From assembly GCA_937920725.1 (NCBI GenBank), contig CALEUW010000028.1:15063-79062 (forward strand): a stretch of 64,000 nucleotides of DNA, given 5' to 3'. Below are positions 25,320 through 33,626 of this stretch, piece after piece. Numbering within the stretch: position 1 is the stretch's first letter; the number at the start of each line of letters is the position of its first letter. Origin of the DNA: UMGS1601 sp900553335 (GTDB lineage Bacteria > Bacillota > Clostridia > Oscillospirales > Ruminococcaceae). The position numbers and the translations under genes were made by a program. The notes beneath the pieces were generated by a model. The model did not search any database, was not told the DNA's origin, and saw only the letters and a list, made by a program, of their open reading frames with translations.

Positions 25320-25598
25320 ATGACAAATCAAAAGCCGTCAAAGCCGTCAAACTTAACGCTTGAAAACAGGGAAAGACTTACTATTTCGGGAGTTACCGAT
25401 ATAGACAGCTTTAATGAGGAATCGGTTGTGCTTTTTACGACTCTCGGAGAGCTTGTTATAAAGGGTAAGATGCTGCACGTCAATGCAATTAATGTTGATA
25501 CGGGTGATGCAGAGGTAGTCGGAGAAATAAAGACGATGTCCTATACAAACCGAAAGTTTACCAAAAAGCCGGGAGCGATCAAGAGGCTTTTGAGATGA
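25320..25598 (+). CDS. yabP: sporulation protein YabP
   Basis: YabP is a 92-residue spore-coat/cortex assembly protein. LTLENRERLTISGVTDIDSFNEE and the TTLGELVIKG strand pattern are characteristic of the YabP/YqfC family. It overlaps yabQ by four bases (ATGA), which indicates translational coupling. The set yabP-yabQ-divIC-S1 protein matches the Bacillus gene order. Its presence argues for at least an ancestral sporulation programme. AAGGAGG precedes the ATG. Confidence 0.9.
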   Translation: MTNQKPSKPSNLTLENRERLTISGVTDIDSFNEESVVLFTTLGELVIKGKMLHVNAINVDTGDAEVVGEIKTMSYTNRKFTKKPGAIKRLLR

Positions 25599-26074
25599 TT
25601 CCGCCATATATGTTTGAGCCGAAAACAGAGCTTGGGCTTTTTATTTTTTCTGTTGTGATAGGAATAGTATTTGCTCTGGTTTTCGATGTACTCAGAGTCA
25701 TAAGAATAATTTTTCCTCATAAGGCCTTTGTGGTTTTTATTGAGGATATACTTTTTATGCTTTTTTGCGGATTCTGGTTTTTCATATTTTCAATGACCTA
25801 CGCAAGAGGTCAGCTTCGTGCATTTTTGCTTATGGGAAGCGTTTTGGGATTTTCTCTTTATATTTTTACTGTCGGCGAGCTTGTTAAACGGTTTGTAACA
25901 AAAACGAGAGAAGTGATAGTAGCCTTTTTGAAAAAAGTTTATAATTTGATTCTGCGGCGCATTTTCATACCAATTTTTTCGAGAATTGCTGCGCCAATAC
26001 GAAAACTTCTGAAAAAAAGGCGCAGAATAAGAAAAAAATCTGAGAAAAGTGCAAAAAAAGTCTTGAAAGTTTAG
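25595..26074 (+). CDS. yabQ: spore cortex protein YabQ
   Basis: This 159-residue membrane protein is required for spore cortex formation in Bacillus. Its N-terminal part (about 14-105) has three to four membrane segments with the family-like FALVFDVLRVIR. The C-terminal tail is very basic (KKRRRIRKKSEKSAKK). It is coupled to yabP by a 4-base overlap. Confidence 0.85.
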   Translation: MIPPYMFEPKTELGLFIFSVVIGIVFALVFDVLRVIRIIFPHKAFVVFIEDILFMLFCGFWFFIFSMTYARGQLRAFLLMGSVLGFSLYIFTVGELVKRFVTKTREVIVAFLKKVYNLILRRIFIPIFSRIAAPIRKLLKKRRRIRKKSEKSAKKVLKV

Positions 26075-26165
26075 TCTTTTACAGTTATAATATATTATTA
26101 ATGAGAGTTGATTTTTAGTTTGAGCGGTTTTGTTTAATTAATGATGAAAGGAGCGTAAAGAGGAA

Positions 26166-26516
26166 ATGTCGGTTGCAAAAAATGCTGCGGAAATTTTAAG
26201 AAAAAGAAAAAATAAGAAAGTAACTATTGCTTCCCGAATAGGAGCAATTGCATTGATCGTATTTATGATTTACGCTGTTATTCTTATTATTTCAACAGAA
26301 GCCGAAATGAACGAGCAGGAAGCTGTACTTGAGGATTTAAAGCAGAAAATTACTGCGGCAAACCAGGAAAAAGATGAATACGAGCGTATTCTCGGAGGAG
26401 AAGATGAAAACGCTTATATGGAAATGATAGCTATAGAAAAGCTTGGCTACGCATATCCTAACGAAAAGCGATTTTATATAAAAGAAAGCGCAGCGTCGTC
26501 TGAAAACGGCAAATAG
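26166..26516 (+). CDS. divIC: septum formation initiator DivIC/FtsB family
   Basis: This 116-residue bitopic protein has a short basic N-terminus, one membrane segment (about 25-43), an extracellular coiled coil (about 47-80, EQEAVLEDLKQKITAANQ) and the short beta tail of FtsB/DivIC proteins. It works in the division complex with FtsL and DivIB. The position after yabQ is conserved in Firmicutes. Confidence 0.87.
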   Translation: MSVAKNAAEILRKRKNKKVTIASRIGAIALIVFMIYAVILIISTEAEMNEQEAVLEDLKQKITAANQEKDEYERILGGEDENAYMEMIAIEKLGYAYPNEKRFYIKESAASSENGK

Positions 26517-26558
26517 CGTTTAAAAAATTTAATTCAAGGAAGGTATTTAGGAAGCTGT

Positions 26559-27059
26559 ATGCAGGTCGAAGTAGGAAAAATATATGAGGGTAAGGTTACC
26601 GGAATAACTAAGTTCGGAGCATTTGTAGAGGTTGAGGGGAATATAACCGGAATGGTACATATTTCTGAGGTATCGAATACATTTGTAAACGACATAAATG
26701 AGGTTCTCAGCAAAGGACAGGCAGTTAAGGTCAAGGTAATTAAAATTGATGAATCAGGAAAAATCGGAATGTCTATTAAGCGTACCGAGGAAAGACCGAG
26801 AAGTGATAAGCGAGGCGGCGGTTTTTCAAAGGATAAGGAGTCATCAGGGCAGAAAGGTTTTGCACCTAAAAAACCGCCTGTAAAAGCTAAAAAAGAACCT
26901 GAGCCTGTTTATTACAGTGATGGGTATGTTGCAAAGCCAAGCGGAGATGCAAGCTTTGAGGATATGCTCAGTAAGTTTAAAGCGTCAAGCGAAGAGAGAA
27001 TGAGCGATCTTAAGCGCACCACTGACAACAAACGAAGAGGCGGCGCAAGAAGGCGATAA
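26559..27059 (+). CDS. S1 RNA-binding domain protein (YabR-like)
   Basis: This 166-residue protein has one N-terminal S1 domain (about 1-70: GKIYEGKVTGITKFGAFVEV, GMVHISEVS, GKIGMSIKR). A disordered, Lys/Arg-rich tail ends in RRGGARRR. The order divIC-S1 protein matches Bacillus yabR. It probably binds RNA or ribosomes; the precise role is not known. Confidence 0.87.
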   Translation: MQVEVGKIYEGKVTGITKFGAFVEVEGNITGMVHISEVSNTFVNDINEVLSKGQAVKVKVIKIDESGKIGMSIKRTEERPRSDKRGGGFSKDKESSGQKGFAPKKPPVKAKKEPEPVYYSDGYVAKPSGDASFEDMLSKFKASSEERMSDLKRTTDNKRRGGARRR

Positions 27060-27067
27060 GGAGATAC

Positions 27068-27095
27068 AAAGAGAGCTTTTTAAAGCTCTCTTTAA
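27068..27095 (+). terminator. intrinsic terminator of the yabPQ-divIC unit
   Basis: AAAGAGAGCTTT pairs with AAAGCTCTCTTT, followed by a T-rich tract. Confidence 0.8.
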
Positions 27096-27125
27096 TTTGT
27101 TCAGATTTTTTTGTAGGAGCTAATG

Positions 27126-27800
27126 ATGAAAAGATTTAAAGTAATACTTTGCAGTCTATGTGTAATGACTTTATCTCTACTGTTTACGGCTTGCATTTTT
27201 GACGGAGAGCCTTTGGACGGAGAGGAACTTGTTGAAGCAGCGAGAGAAACGTATGAGTCATATGACTCTGCAACGGTTGTGATAACAAACGAGGATACCG
27301 ATGAGGTTGAGCAGATTTTTGTTTTTAAATACGATGAAAAGGACAGTCTTACCTATTTATACACGGGCAGTTACGAAGAGGAAAGCTATATTCAATATAA
27401 CAACGGCTTTGAATGTTTTACCGAGCAAAACGGTGAATTTTCTTTCTCTCAGCGTGGCGACGATGAGTTTGAGGCATATACGAGAGATTCAAAGCATCCG
27501 CAGGCAAGCGGAGCGTATCTTCCGTTTGACAGGGGAGCGATCGAAGGAACGGCTAAAAGCGAAGAAAACGGCGAAACTATCTATACCTATGTGTATGATC
27601 CGAACAGCTTTGATAGCGATGCAGGAGTAAAGGAATTTTCAGCCGTCTATCACTTTGACTCGGACGGAAAGCTTTTGTATTTTGAAGAAATATCGGTCGT
27701 TGAAATTGACGGAGAAGAAAGCAATCATTCTTACAAAATCGAAATTACTGATATAAATCAAGTAGATGAGATAGATAATCCACTAAAAGATAATTCGTAA
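27126..27800 (+). CDS. lipoprotein of unknown function
   Basis: This 224-residue protein has a lipoprotein signal peptide (lipobox FTAC, Cys at about 22-23) and an acidic outer domain. The second of two adjacent ATGs is chosen because TAGGAG leaves six bases of spacing to it and only three to the first. The body (VEAARETYESYDSATVVITNED and later YHFDSDGKLLYFEEI) has the alternating strand pattern of LolA/DUF-type lipid-binding lipoproteins. I cannot assign a family with confidence. Confidence 0.72.
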   Translation: MKRFKVILCSLCVMTLSLLFTACIFDGEPLDGEELVEAARETYESYDSATVVITNEDTDEVEQIFVFKYDEKDSLTYLYTGSYEEESYIQYNNGFECFTEQNGEFSFSQRGDDEFEAYTRDSKHPQASGAYLPFDRGAIEGTAKSEENGETIYTYVYDPNSFDSDAGVKEFSAVYHFDSDGKLLYFEEISVVEIDGEESNHSYKIEITDINQVDEIDNPLKDNS

Positions 27801-27863
27801 TGCATGATGCGTAATGTGTAATTGATCTGACGTTGGAGATTTTGCGATATTAAAACTCATTCC

Positions 27864-27918
27864 TGCACAGTTACGTCAGGAGCAAACTTGAACATCAGCA
27901 CAAATTTTGTGCCAAATC
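27864..27918 (+). repeat. dispersed repeat family 2, copy 1
   Basis: The block TGCACAGTTACGTCAGGAGC..ACATCAG..TTTTGTGCCAAATC recurs at 63839-63895 with a few changes. It ends directly at the start of a family 1 repeat copy. It carries no coding signal. Confidence 0.6.
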
Positions 27919-27919
27919 T

Positions 27920-28012
27920 GCTGAGCAGGCGACCGCCGCCGGTGGCAGGTCAGGGAGCTTGCGAGGGAAGAAACAAAGAGAATTTCGATGGCGAACAGCC
28001 GAGAAAGAAATA
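27920..28012 (+). repeat. family 1 dispersed repeat, diverged copy C
   Basis: CTGAGCAGGCGACC, CAGGGAGCTTGCGAGGGAAG, AGAATTTCGA and GCGAACAGCCGAGAAAG match the first half of the 6430 repeat in order. The hairpin sequence in the middle has changed to a CCGCCGGTGGCAGG form. Confidence 0.75.
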
Positions 28013-28068
28013 GTTAGAATTGACAATTTAATTCGGAATGCAGAAGATAAGGTTTGTTTCACTAAAGC

Positions 28069-28101
28069 GAACACACTATATTTAGTGTGTTCATATTTTT
28101 T
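28069..28101 (+). terminator. intrinsic terminator upstream of the S10 promoter
   Basis: GAACACACTA and TAGTGTGTTC form a perfect 10-bp stem with a 4-base loop, followed by ATATTTTTT. It insulates the ribosomal operon from upstream transcription. The stretch 27801-28200 otherwise holds only repeats. Confidence 0.88.
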
Positions 28102-28202
28102 AGGTACAGATTATGGAGAAGATAGCACTTGTTTGTGGAAATTGCATAAAAAACACAGGAAATTATGCTGAAATTTCTACACGAATAATTCCGCTGTTTC
28201 TA

Positions 28203-28231
28203 TTGATTTTACTACATATAAATGGTAAAAT
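28203..28231 (+). promoter_or_regulatory. sigma-A promoter of the S10 operon
   Basis: TTGATT (28203-28208) and TAAAAT (28226-28231) are exactly 17 bases apart. The predicted start near 28238 sits immediately before the first hairpin of the leader. Confidence 0.7.
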
Positions 28232-28237
28232 AGGTCT

Positions 28238-28633
28238 TGCGCTGCGGTAAAGCACCGCAGTTGACTGCATGATATGCGTTGAAGCGAGAGGTTGCGCACG
28301 GTATGTGCGGTAATTCTCGTGGAGTATGTCCGATTTTAAACCGGGCGGCTGTAATACTTAAAACACAGTATGTGTTAAACGTTTCTTGCGAATGGCTTAT
28401 TATGCCACTTACGTTTAACGGTACGGGTTTGTGTGTTCCGTCAACCGAAGTATTTTTAAACTTCGGGTTTTTTATTTCATCTCACAGGGAACGCACGGAA
28501 GCGTTGAAAGATTTGCAGATACCTATTATAATAACATAACTGCCTGTTTTGTCCCGGCTGCGGGAAACGGACAGGGGTTTATGTAATGATAGGCTTGCCC
28601 CCAACATTTATGACTTTTAAGGAGGCGATTTAA
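28238..28633 (+). promoter_or_regulatory. structured 5' leader of the S10 ribosomal operon
   Basis: About 395 untranslated bases contain consecutive structures. The first is CTGCGGT/ACCGCAG (28242-28260). The second is a two-part stem, CGAGA/TCTCG enclosing CGCAC/GTGCG (28285-28319). The third is a long stem, AACACA/TGTGTT enclosing GTTAAACG/CGTTTAAC (28362-28437). An intrinsic terminator (28445-28474) and a further hairpin CCTGT..ACAGG (28543-28575) follow before the rpsJ ribosome site. Structure followed by a terminator inside a leader suggests attenuation or autoregulation, for example by an operon-encoded ribosomal protein. The ligand is unknown. Confidence 0.65.
28445..28474 (+). terminator. 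internal terminator (attenuator) in the S10 leader
   Basis: CCGAAG and CTTCGG pair over a 10-base AT loop, followed by a T-run (GGGTTTTTTATTT). It lies between the promoter and rpsJ, so readthrough must occur for the operon to be expressed. Confidence 0.75.
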
Positions 28634-28948
28634 GTGGCAGTCAATGAAAAGCTTAGAATTAAAATCAAGGGTTATGAGCACGCTGTAGTAGACGCAGCGG
28701 CAGCAAAGATTGTTGAAGCTGCAAAGCGTACTGGAGCTAAGGTTTCGGGACCTATCCCACTTCCTACTGACAAGGAGATCATTACAATTCTCCGTGCGGT
28801 ACACAAGTACAAGGATAGCCGTGAGCAGTTCGAGATGAGAACTCACAAAAGACTTATTGATGTTCTTCGTCCGACCGACGAAACAACTTCAGCTCTTCAG
28901 AGCCTTGAACTTCCTGCAGGTGTTGACATCGTGATGGAAATCAAGTAG
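28634..28948 (+). CDS. rpsJ: 30S ribosomal protein S10
   Basis: S10 is a component of the 30S head and of the transcription antitermination complex with NusB. It has 104 residues and contains the family hallmarks GPIPLPT and RTHKRLIDV. Translation starts at GTG with AAGGAGG 8 bases upstream. It is the first gene of the S10-spc-alpha supercluster. Confidence 0.99.
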   Translation: MAVNEKLRIKIKGYEHAVVDAAAAKIVEAAKRTGAKVSGPIPLPTDKEIITILRAVHKYKDSREQFEMRTHKRLIDVLRPTDETTSALQSLELPAGVDIVMEIK

Positions 28949-29044
28949 TTGATTCTTCATCGGAATCTTTAAAATTAAGGATTTTAAATGTTTTCACGCA
29001 GGTCATGTCGGGAAACCGACCAATAACCAAAAGGAGGAAAAATA

Positions 29045-29680
29045 ATGGAAAAGGGAATCATCGGAAAGAAAATCGGTATGACACAGATTTTCGATGAATC
29101 AGGAAAAGTAATTCCTGTTACTGTTGTTGAAGCAGGTCCTTGCGTTGTTGTTCAGAAGAAAACCGTTGAAAACGATGGTTATAACGCAGTGCAGCTTGGC
29201 TTCGGCGACATAAGACCTAAGAGAGTCAACAAGCCTCTTACAGGTCATTTCAAGAAGGCGGATGTTGCTTTAAAGAGAACTTTAAAGGAATTTCGCTTTG
29301 ACGATATCGATGCTCTCAATGTCGGAGATATCGTAAAGGCTGACTCTTTTGCTGAGGGCGACATTGTTGATGTCAGCGGAAAGAGCAAAGGTCACGGATT
29401 TTCAGGAACAATCAAGCGTCACAACTTCTCAAGACTTAAAGAAACTCACGGTACAGGACCTGTACACAGACACGCAGGTTCAATGGGAGCTTGTTCTTCG
29501 CCGTCGAGAATCTTCAAGGGCAAGGGAATGCCGGGACAGTACGGTAATACAAAGGTTACTGTTCAAAACCTTACAGTAGTAAAGGTAGACGCAGAAAATA
29601 ATCTTATCGCAATCAAGGGTGCTATTCCAGGTCCTAAGAACGGAACGGTTACTATCGTTGATTGTGTTAAGAAGGCTTAG
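29045..29680 (+). CDS. rplC: 50S ribosomal protein L3
   Basis: L3 is a 211-residue early assembly protein of the 50S subunit. It opens with GIIGKKIGMTQIFDE and has the conserved KGHGFSGTIKRH loop and HGTGPVHRHAGSMG near the peptidyl transferase centre. A GTCGG/CCGAC hairpin lies in the 96-base gap after rpsJ. Confidence 0.99.
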   Translation: MEKGIIGKKIGMTQIFDESGKVIPVTVVEAGPCVVVQKKTVENDGYNAVQLGFGDIRPKRVNKPLTGHFKKADVALKRTLKEFRFDDIDALNVGDIVKADSFAEGDIVDVSGKSKGHGFSGTIKRHNFSRLKETHGTGPVHRHAGSMGACSSPSRIFKGKGMPGQYGNTKVTVQNLTVVKVDAENNLIAIKGAIPGPKNGTVTIVDCVKKA

Positions 29681-29698
29681 TGAGAGGAGGAAGTTAAT

Positions 29699-30322
29699 AT
29701 GCCACAGGTTTCAGTATTTGATATGAAGGGCGTAGAGGTTTCTACTGCTGAGCTTAAGGATTCCGTATTCGGAATTACACCAAACAAAACGATTATGCAC
29801 GCAATGGTTGTAAATTATTTGGCTAACCAAAGACAGGGCACTCAGTCCACTCTTACAAGAACAGAAGTAAGAGGAGGAGGAAGAAAGCCTTGGCGTCAAA
29901 AGGGAACAGGTCATGCAAGACAGGGTTCTATTCGTTCGCCTCAGTGGGTACACGGAGGAGTTGCACTCGGACCTAAGCCTAGAGATTACAGCTATTCTCT
30001 TAACAAGAAGGAAAAAAGACTTGCTATGAAGTCTGCACTTTCTTCAAAGGTTTTGGAAAATGAGATCGTTGTTGTTGACAACATTGAGATCACTGAGTTC
30101 AAGACAAAGACAGTTATTGATATGTTAAAGGCTCTTAAAGTTGAGGGCAAGGCTCTTATCGTTATGCCGGAAGCTGATCTCAAGGTAGTTAAGAGTGCAA
30201 ACAATATCGAAGGAGTTAAGACTGCAACAGTCAACACTCTCAACGTATACGACATTTTAAATTACGACAAGTTTGTAGTTGCGAAGTCGGCAGTAGAAAA
30301 GATTGAGGAGGTTTATGCATAA
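29699..30322 (+). CDS. rplD: 50S ribosomal protein L4
   Basis: This 207-residue protein has the extended loop RGGGRKPWRQKGTGHARQGS that lines the exit tunnel. L4 is the autogenous repressor of the S10 operon in gamma-proteobacteria. Whether it acts on the leader at 28238 here is not known. Its stop overlaps the rplW start by one base. Confidence 0.98.
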   Translation: MPQVSVFDMKGVEVSTAELKDSVFGITPNKTIMHAMVVNYLANQRQGTQSTLTRTEVRGGGRKPWRQKGTGHARQGSIRSPQWVHGGVALGPKPRDYSYSLNKKEKRLAMKSALSSKVLENEIVVVDNIEITEFKTKTVIDMLKALKVEGKALIVMPEADLKVVKSANNIEGVKTATVNTLNVYDILNYDKFVVAKSAVEKIEEVYA

Positions 30323-30618
30323 TGGAAAAGACCGCTCAAGATATTATTTTAAAGCCAATCATCACAGAGGCTTCTATGGAAAACCTTGAGATGAACAAAT
30401 ATACCTTTAAAGTAGCAAAGAATGCTAACAAGTTCGAGATAAAGAGTGCTGTTGAGCAGCTCTTCGGCGTTAAGGTTGAAAAGGTAAACACAATCAGCGT
30501 TAAAGGCAGAAAGAAGAGAATGGGTAGATTTGAGGGCTATAAGCCGGATTGGAAAAAGGCAATCGTAACACTTAAAGAGGGCGAAAAGACAATCGAGTTC
30601 TTTAATAACCTCGTTTAA
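30322..30618 (+). CDS. rplW: 50S ribosomal protein L23
   Basis: This 98-residue protein sits at the polypeptide exit and docks trigger factor and SRP. IILKPIITEAS, YTFKVAKNANK and GRKKRMGRFEGYKPDWKKA are family signatures. The start overlaps the rplD stop (TAATG). Confidence 0.98.
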   Translation: MEKTAQDIILKPIITEASMENLEMNKYTFKVAKNANKFEIKSAVEQLFGVKVEKVNTISVKGRKKRMGRFEGYKPDWKKAIVTLKEGEKTIEFFNNLV

Positions 30619-30639
30619 TTTTAGGAAAACGGCTTAGAG

Positions 30640-30657
30640 CTTCATATATATGAAGCG
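30640..30657 (+). other. perfect 18-base palindrome between rplW and rplB
   Basis: GCTTCATATATATGAAGC is self-complementary. A second GAAGC/GCTTC pairing follows in the same 96-base gap. There is no T-run, so mRNA processing or a folding role is more likely than termination. Confidence 0.5.
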
Positions 30658-30714
30658 TATGTATGGGAAGCATAGGCTTCTCGCAAAACTAAACTCAAAA
30701 GGAGTGAACTTAAT

Positions 30715-31548
30715 ATGGCAATAAAGAGCTACAAGCCTACGACTCCGGGAAGAAGAGGAATGACAGTTACTGATTATACCGGATTGTCAAAGGTGGCTCC
30801 TGAAAGAAGTCTGCTTGAGCCGATGAAGAAAAAATCAGGCAGAAACAGCTACGGTAGAATTACAGTTCGTCACAGAGGCGGCGGAGTAAGAAGAAAATAC
30901 CGTGTTATTGACTTTAAGAGAAATAAGCTTAATATGGACGCTAAGGTTCTTACAATCGAGTATGATCCTAACCGTTCAGCATTTATCGCACTCGTTCAGT
31001 ATGAGGACGGAGAGAAGAGATACATTCTTGCTCCTAACGGACTTAACGTGGGCGACACAGTAAGAAGCGGAGCAGACGCTGATGTTAAGCCTGGTAACGC
31101 TTTGCAGATGATAAACATTCCGGTTGGTACTTTCATTCATAACATCGAGCTTTATCCCGGAAAGGGCGCACAGCTTGTTCGTTCAGCAGGAAACATGGCT
31201 CAGCTTATGGGTAAGGAAAACGGATATGCACTTGTAAGACTTCCATCGGGCGAAATGAGAAGAATTCCTGTAAACTGTATGGCTACGATCGGTCAGGTTT
31301 CAAACATTGACCACAACAACGTAAACTACGGTAAAGCAGGAAGAAAACGTCACATGGGTATAAGACCTACTGTAAGAGGTTCTGTAATGAACCCGAACGA
31401 CCACCCTCACGGTGGTGGTGAAGGTAAGTCGCCAATCGGACGTCCGGGACCGGTTTCTCCTTGGGGTAAACCAACTCTCGGATACAAGACCCGTAAGAAG
31501 CATCACCGCTCTGATAAGTTTATCGTAAAACGCAGAAACGGTAAGTAA
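30715..31548 (+). CDS. rplB: 50S ribosomal protein L2
   Basis: This 277-residue protein is required for subunit joining and peptidyl transfer. The C-terminal NPNDHPHGGGEGKSPIGRP with its critical His is intact, as are RRGMTV and HRGGGVRRKYR. AAAGGAG precedes the ATG. Confidence 0.99.
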   Translation: MAIKSYKPTTPGRRGMTVTDYTGLSKVAPERSLLEPMKKKSGRNSYGRITVRHRGGGVRRKYRVIDFKRNKLNMDAKVLTIEYDPNRSAFIALVQYEDGEKRYILAPNGLNVGDTVRSGADADVKPGNALQMINIPVGTFIHNIELYPGKGAQLVRSAGNMAQLMGKENGYALVRLPSGEMRRIPVNCMATIGQVSNIDHNNVNYGKAGRKRHMGIRPTVRGSVMNPNDHPHGGGEGKSPIGRPGPVSPWGKPTLGYKTRKKHHRSDKFIVKRRNGK

Positions 31549-31569
31549 TTGAAGGGAGGCAGATGAACA

Positions 31570-31854
31570 ATGGGTAGAAGTATTAAAAAAGGACCTTACG
31601 TCCAGGAGGTTCTTCTCAAGAGAGTAATCGCTATGAACGAAGCAGGCGAAAAGAAGGTTTTAAAAACATGGAGCAGAGCTTCAACGATTTTCCCTGATTT
31701 CGTAGGTCATACGTTTGCTGTTCACGACGGACGCAAGCATGTGCCTGTTTATGTAACCGAGGATATGGTTGGTCATAAGCTCGGCGAGTTTGCACCGACA
31801 AGAACTTACAGGGGCCACGCAGGCTCAAAAACATCGAATAACGGTAAGAAGTAG
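31570..31854 (+). CDS. rpsS: 30S ribosomal protein S19
   Basis: This 94-residue head protein pairs with S13. GRSIKKGPYV at the start and GHKLGEFAPTRTYRGH near the end are diagnostic. Confidence 0.98.
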   Translation: MGRSIKKGPYVQEVLLKRVIAMNEAGEKKVLKTWSRASTIFPDFVGHTFAVHDGRKHVPVYVTEDMVGHKLGEFAPTRTYRGHAGSKTSNNGKK

Positions 31855-31873
31855 CCGAAGGGAGGATTTATAA

Positions 31874-32209
31874 ATGGAAGCAAGAGCAATATTAAAGGAC
31901 GCTCGCATTTCTCCTCGCAAGGTGAAGATCGTTCTTGACCTTATCAGAGGAAAAGATTACGATGTTGCTATGGCAACATTAAAGCACACACCGAAGGCTG
32001 CATGTGAATACCTCGAGAAGCTTCTTAAATCGGCTGCTGCAAACGCTGAAAACAATCACAATATGGATAAAGACAATCTATATGTTTCAGAATGCTTTGT
32101 TACCGCAGGAAGAACGCTTAAGAGAATCATACCAGTATCACGAGGCAGAGCAAACAGAATCCTTAAAAGAACATCGCACATAACGCTTGTTCTTAAGGAA
32201 AAGGAATAG
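31874..32209 (+). CDS. rplV: 50S ribosomal protein L22
   Basis: This 111-residue protein has a beta hairpin (about residues 77-100, TLKRIIPVSRGRANRILKRT) that reaches into the exit tunnel. ISPRKVKIVLDLIRGK is the conserved N-terminal motif. Confidence 0.98.
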   Translation: MEARAILKDARISPRKVKIVLDLIRGKDYDVAMATLKHTPKAACEYLEKLLKSAAANAENNHNMDKDNLYVSECFVTAGRTLKRIIPVSRGRANRILKRTSHITLVLKEKE

Positions 32210-32228
32210 TCGAAAGAGGAGGTAAACT

Positions 32229-32981
32229 ATGGGCCAGAAAGTAAACCCACATGGACTGCGTGTCGGAGTAATTAAAGATTGGGATTCCCGTTGGTTTGCA
32301 AATAAATCAACTTTCGGCGATACACTTGTTGAAGACCACAAGATCAGAGAGTACATCAAAAAGACTCTCTATTCGGCAGGCGTTCCGAGAATCGAAATTG
32401 AAAGATTTGCAGACAAGGTTAAGATTCATATTAACTGTGCAAAGCCGGGAATGGTAATCGGACAAAAGGGAGCTACAATTGAAAAGCTCCGTGCTAAGAT
32501 TGAAAAAATGATAAACAAGCCGGTAGCTATCAATATAATTGAGGTTAGACAGCCGGATTTAAACGCTCAGCTCGTTGCAGAGAAGATTGCGCTTGATCTT
32601 GAGAACAGAGTTTCTTTCAGAAGAGCAATGAAGCAGTCAATCGGAAGATCAATGAAGCTTGGCGCTAAGGGAATCAAGACAAGATGCTCAGGACGTTTAG
32701 GCGGTGCAGAAATTGCAAGAGCTGAGTCTTATCACGAGGGAACAATCCCGCTTCAGACAATTCGTGCAGATATCGACTACGGTACTGCTGAAGCACATAC
32801 AACTTACGGAAGAATCGGAGTTAAGGTTTGGATCTACCGTGGAGAAGTTTTGAAGGGCGAAGTTCCTGATTCTCAGAAGAGAGAAAAGGATAATAAAAGA
32901 CGCCGCAGAAACGACGACAGACCAAGACGTCGTCCGGGCGCAAGACCAAGAAAAGAAAACGCAGAAGGAGGTAACGCATAA
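32229..32981 (+). CDS. rpsC: 30S ribosomal protein S3
   Basis: This 250-residue protein has the KH type II domain (KPGMVIGQKGATIEKL, about 75-90) that forms part of the mRNA entry site. It has an unusually basic tail after residue 215 (KRRRRNDDRPRRRPGARPR). Its stop overlaps the rplP start by one base. Confidence 0.98.
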   Translation: MGQKVNPHGLRVGVIKDWDSRWFANKSTFGDTLVEDHKIREYIKKTLYSAGVPRIEIERFADKVKIHINCAKPGMVIGQKGATIEKLRAKIEKMINKPVAINIIEVRQPDLNAQLVAEKIALDLENRVSFRRAMKQSIGRSMKLGAKGIKTRCSGRLGGAEIARAESYHEGTIPLQTIRADIDYGTAEAHTTYGRIGVKVWIYRGEVLKGEVPDSQKREKDNKRRRRNDDRPRRRPGARPRKENAEGGNA

Positions 32982-33412
32982 TGCTACTTCCAAAGAGAGT
33001 AAAGTATCGTAAGCAGCACAGAGGCCGTATGACAGGAAAGGCGCTCCGTGGAAATAAGGTTTCAAACGGAGAGTACGGACTTCAGGCTCTTCAGTGTGCA
33101 TGGATAACATCAAATCAGATTGAGGCTGCCCGTATCGCTATGACAAGATACATCAAGCGTGGCGGACAGGTTTGGATCAAGATCTTCCCTGACAAGCCGA
33201 TTACTAAGAAGCCTCTTGGAACTCGTATGGGTAAAGGTAAGGGCGCTCCTGAGTACTGGGTAGCAGTTGTTAAGCCCGGAAGAGTGATGTTTGAGATTGA
33301 GGGAGTAAGCGAGGAAGTTGCAAGAGAAGCTATGCGTCTTGCATCACACAAGCTCCCAATTAAGTGTAAGTTTGTTAAAAAAGAAACTCAAGAAACGGGT
33401 GGTGAGCAATAA
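32981..33412 (+). CDS. rplP: 50S ribosomal protein L16
   Basis: This 143-residue protein stabilises A-site tRNA. LPKRVKYRKQHRGR starts the protein and GTRMGKGKGAPEYWVAVV is the conserved core. It overlaps both rpsC and rpmC by one base, giving tight coupling. Confidence 0.98.
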   Translation: MLLPKRVKYRKQHRGRMTGKALRGNKVSNGEYGLQALQCAWITSNQIEAARIAMTRYIKRGGQVWIKIFPDKPITKKPLGTRMGKGKGAPEYWVAVVKPGRVMFEIEGVSEEVAREAMRLASHKLPIKCKFVKKETQETGGEQ

Positions 33413-33609
33413 TGAAGGCAAGTGAAATCAAAGATATGACAGCTAGCGAGCTTCAGGAAAAGCTCGGCGAATTAAAGCAAGAGCTATTCAACCTTCGTTT
33501 TCAGCATGCTGTAAACCAACTTGACAACCCAATGAGAATGAAGGCTGTTAAAAGGGATATTGCTCGTGTTAAGACATTCATTCGTAAGCAAGAGTCCAGC
33601 GCTGAATAA
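33412..33609 (+). CDS. rpmC: 50S ribosomal protein L29
   Basis: This 65-residue two-helix protein near the exit tunnel contains ELKQELFNLRFQHAVNQLDNP, typical of the family. Confidence 0.97.
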   Translation: MKASEIKDMTASELQEKLGELKQELFNLRFQHAVNQLDNPMRMKAVKRDIARVKTFIRKQESSAE

Positions 33610-33626
33610 GAAAAGGAGGATTTACT

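Noticed and set aside
28112..28249. 45-codon frame MEKIALVCGNCIKNTG.. before the S10 leader
   Set aside because: It runs through the S10 promoter, has no ribosome site, and lies just after a terminator with no promoter of its own.
28279..28539. 86-codon frame across the S10 leader
   Set aside because: It overlaps the hairpins and the intrinsic terminator; its composition does not look like protein and it has no ribosome site.
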